A stretch of 7,758 nucleotides of DNA, from NCBI GenBank assembly GCA_964436935.1, contig CAYTES010000062.1:1-7758 (forward strand), in the 5' to 3' direction. Position numbers and translations under genes: made by a program. Position 1 is the stretch's first letter. Each line of letters starts with the position of its first letter. Source of the DNA: CAYTES01 sp964436935 (GTDB lineage: Bacteria > Patescibacteriota > Gracilibacteria > UBA1369 > UBA12473). Under the pieces are notes generated by a model. That model had not been told where the DNA came from. It saw only the letters and a list, made by a program, of their open reading frames with translations, and did not search any database. Positions 6,080 to 7,758 of this stretch are shown here, piece after piece.

Positions 6080-7024
6080 CAACAATAAAATTAGCCCCAC
6101 CATTCTTTCTTTTTCTTTTGGGTTGCTTTCGGCCACAAACAAAGTCAACGCGGTTAATGCTTCGGAGTTGAGTCGGGCGGGATTCAAAAGTCCGGCCTGA
6201 TTTAAAAACCACACAAAAGCATAGGCGCCGGAGCGTTTATTTCCATCGGCAAAAGGATGGTTTTTGACCATAAAATAGAGAAGATGAGCCGCTTTTTCTT
6301 CCACCGTGGGATAAACATCATCGCCTCCGAAAGACTGAAAAACATTGCCAATGATTCCATCCACACTTTGACCTACGCGCTCAGCCCCAAAAAGAGTACT
6401 GGCTTCACCTTTGGCCAGAAGCTCCTCTTTTAATTTTTTCAGAGCCTTGTTGAACTCATCGGCGGTAACCTCCACTTGTTTTTTGGTCGCACCGGACTTG
6501 GGCAAATCTGATTTATCATAGGCATCAAGCGATAGCCATGTATTTGCAAACATTTTCACCAGCTCCATGGCGCTCGCGGCATCCACCGCTCCACCAGAAG
6601 GCAGAAGGCCTTTCACTTGCTCGACAGCTTTCAAAAAGGCGCCATAATTTTTTGCAATTCGCGTTTTGTTTATCGTGTAGCCTTGAACAATGTGAGCGCG
6701 AAGTGTTTTTGTCGCCCATTGGCGGAATTGGATGGCTCGCCCCGAATTAGCACGATAACCAACCGCCAAAACGACATCTAAAGAATAAATTGTGACAGGT
6801 TTATCTGAATTTGGAATATGCATTTTTTGCATATTGCTTTTTTCACTGACCTCGCGATCTAGAAATATATTCTTGATATGCCTTGAAACAACGGATTGAT
6901 CGACTTCAAAAAGTGCTACAATTTGAGCTTGTGTGGCCCACATTGTTTCTTTTTTAAGGTCTCCCCTAAATTCAATCGCTCCTGTCTTTCCCTGATAAAC
7001 GATAAGCGTATGTTCTTTCTTCAT
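6071..7024 (-). CDS. RhuM-family / Fic-Doc fusion protein
   Basis: A 317-residue cytoplasmic protein with two recognisable parts. Residues about 8-120 are a RhuM (virulence RhuM) domain: a helix-turn-helix-like segment (ATQAQIVALFEVDQSVVSRHI, 30-50) and the signature FRQWATKTLRAHIVQGYTI (100-118). A helical linker (125-205) joins a C-terminal Fic/Doc domain with the core HPFADGNKRSG (256-266). His256 is the expected catalytic base. The NKR in place of the NGR of AMP-transferring Fic enzymes resembles Doc, which phosphorylates EF-Tu, so a phosphotransferase or altered activity is plausible by inference. I see no clear (S/T)xxxE(G/N) inhibitory helix and no adjacent small antitoxin gene, so the RhuM part may provide control. 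Start ATG 7022-7024 lacks a Shine-Dalgarno site. The gene is bracketed by direct repeats A and B, suggesting it moves or was acquired as a unit. Confidence 0.9.
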   Translation of the reverse strand: MKKEHTLIVYQGKTGAIEFRGDLKKETMWATQAQIVALFEVDQSVVSRHIKNIFLDREVSEKSNMQKMHIPNSDKPVTIYSLDVVLAVGYRANSGRAIQFRQWATKTLRAHIVQGYTINKTRIAKNYGAFLKAVEQVKGLLPSGGAVDAASAMELVKMFANTWLSLDAYDKSDLPKSGATKKQVEVTADEFNKALKKLKEELLAKGEASTLFGAERVGQSVDGIIGNVFQSFGGDDVYPTVEEKAAHLLYFMVKNHPFADGNKRSGAYAFVWFLNQAGLLNPARLNSEALTALTLFVAESNPKEKERMVGLILLLLN

Positions 7025-7030
7025 ACCACA

Positions 7031-7059
7031 AAGATACCCCTGAATAGGGTTAGCTTCAA
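7031..7059 (-). promoter_or_regulatory. Possible promoter for RhuM-Fic, predicting a leaderless message
   Basis: On the minus strand TTGAAG (7059-7054, four of six) and TATCTT (7036-7031, four of six) are 17 bases apart. The predicted +1, seven bases after the -10, is at 7024, the first base of the ATG. This would explain the missing Shine-Dalgarno site. Confidence 0.3.
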
Positions 7060-7083
7060 TTCAAATACTTACCTATCAATTGG

Positions 7084-7114
7084 CTGGAGCCCCTTATGGT
7101 GCGAAGTGCGAACT
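7084..7114 (+). repeat. Dispersed direct repeat, copy B
   Basis: Second copy of the 31-base repeat, in the same orientation as copy A and 1049 bases away, so that the two bracket the RhuM-Fic gene. It carries a perfect tandem heptamer, GTGCGAA at 7099-7105 and again at 7106-7112. It lies 8 bases past the stop of the AT-rich gene and 59 bases upstream of the RhuM-Fic start. Confidence 0.8.
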
Positions 7115-7122
7115 GCCTGTTT

Positions 7123-7758
7123 TTAATTTCCTAAAATCTGCTCAAGTAATCTAACTCGAAGAGAATTTGATTTTCTTTTATTATCAATAATGTCACAAAA
7201 ATCTTTTTGTTTTTGATATTCGTTTTCAGTTAAACCATTAATAAAAGCCCCAATAGCGTAAGTTAGGTATTCTTCTGCATATTCCTTTCTTTCATTCGAT
7301 TGTAATTTTTTAAATCTAGCAGCACCTAAATCATTAAAATAAAGATCCATACTTCTATCCTCAGCTATACAAATATTAAAACAATCACTCCCCAGGTTTG
7401 CGCCAATATCTAAAAGCGTTCTGATACGTCGAATTACTTTATCAAAAAGAGCAATAAATTTTTCATCATCAAATTCTATTTGCATTAAAAAGGAGTCTTT
7501 AACATCTCTTCTATTTTTACTGTCACGAACTTGAAAAGAAAGCTGATCATAAGTATCCATAACAATAACTGGCAGTTCTACCGCGCCAACTTTAAGACTT
7601 ATTACTGCACTATGCGGATTTACCAATAATCCTGCTTTACGAATTTTTAGTGTATTAGCAGGCTCTTTAAGAGCTTTAGACCATTTCGCTAGGGCTAATC
7701 CTGTATATACTAAGCCGCCTTTAAAAACTAAATAAATAGTGGTATGATGTTGGTGATA
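7123..7758 (-). CDS. Hypothetical AT-rich gene, 5' end outside window
   Basis: Not recognised. The frame ends at TAA (7123-7125) and is open to the right edge, giving 211 visible residues. The TTG at 7624-7626 is therefore probably internal, since coding-like sequence (KGGLVYTGLALAKWSKALKEP) continues upstream of it and no ATG occurs before the edge. The visible part is soluble: a beta-rich first half (AVISLKVGAVELPVIVMDTY), then helices (FDDEKFIALFDKVIRRIRTLLDIG and EEYLTYAIGAFINGL) and a Lys/Arg-rich end (NKRKSNSLRVRLLEQILG). No catalytic motif is evident. Base composition differs from the rest: 17 and 19 G/C in the 60-base stretches 7201-7260 and 7501-7560, against 28 in 5401-5460, which suggests horizontal acquisition. 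It reads in the same direction as RhuM-Fic, separated by repeat copy B and 98 bases in all. Confidence 0.7.
   Translation of the reverse strand, partial: YHQHHTTIYLVFKGGLVYTGLALAKWSKALKEPANTLKIRKAGLLVNPHSAVISLKVGAVELPVIVMDTYDQLSFQVRDSKNRRDVKDSFLMQIEFDDEKFIALFDKVIRRIRTLLDIGANLGSDCFNICIAEDRSMDLYFNDLGAARFKKLQSNERKEYAEEYLTYAIGAFINGLTENEYQKQKDFCDIIDNKRKSNSLRVRLLEQILGN

Noticed and set aside
6538..6750. Plus-strand open frame opposite the RhuM-Fic gene
   Set aside because: Antisense to a well-supported domain protein, with no ribosome-binding site or protein-like character.
6035..7114. Integron gene cassette with attC sites, or IS element
   Set aside because: The repeats lack the RYYYAAC/GTTRRRY ends and imperfect palindromic structure of attC; no transposase gene or terminal inverted repeats are present.
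6035..7114. CRISPR array
   Set aside because: Only two close copies about 1 kb apart, with a protein gene between them; no regular spacers.

Overview
This looks like bacterial chromosome of moderate GC, read with the standard genetic code. The lineage is uncertain. The surface protein with an N-terminal anchor and S-layer homology (SLH) repeats, the RhuM-Fic fusion and the scarcity of Shine-Dalgarno sites would fit a candidate-phylum bacterium (Patescibacteria/Peregrinibacteria-like), but no marker gene is present to prove this. No rRNA, tRNA, CRISPR array or transposase was seen.

Layout. (1) 1-1395, plus strand: the 3' part of an ABC transporter ATPase gene followed closely by its membrane permease, both of the zinc/manganese (ZnuC/ZnuB, TroB/TroC) type; the metal-binding protein may lie upstream of the window. 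(2) 1432-2802, minus strand: three small genes of unknown function that look like one operon. The first two overlap by one base (TGATG), which suggests translational coupling. (3) 2803-2956: a divergent intergenic region with a hairpin and a diverged copy of a repeat. (4) 2957-4774, plus: an O-antigen ligase/Wzy-type polytopic membrane protein with a C-terminal TPR-like domain. (5) 4775-4932: a possible 39-codon ORF and a strong extended -10 promoter. (6) 4933-6027, plus: an anchored surface protein with an Ig-like domain and three SLH repeats. (7) 6071-7024, minus: a RhuM-Fic/Doc fusion protein. (8) 7123-7758, minus: an AT-rich unknown gene that runs off the right edge.

The most notable signal outside the genes is a 31-base direct repeat (6035-6065 and 7084-7114, 29 of 31 identical) that brackets the RhuM-Fic gene. 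A third, diverged copy at 2881-2907 (21 of 27) lies in front of the O-antigen ligase gene. Each copy carries two adjacent heptamers built on TGCG. The left half looks like core or surface functions (metal uptake, surface glycan ligation, surface protein). The right end, from about 6030, looks like accessory DNA: a repeat-bounded Fic gene, a base-composition shift, and a perfect orphan Shine-Dalgarno site at the junction.
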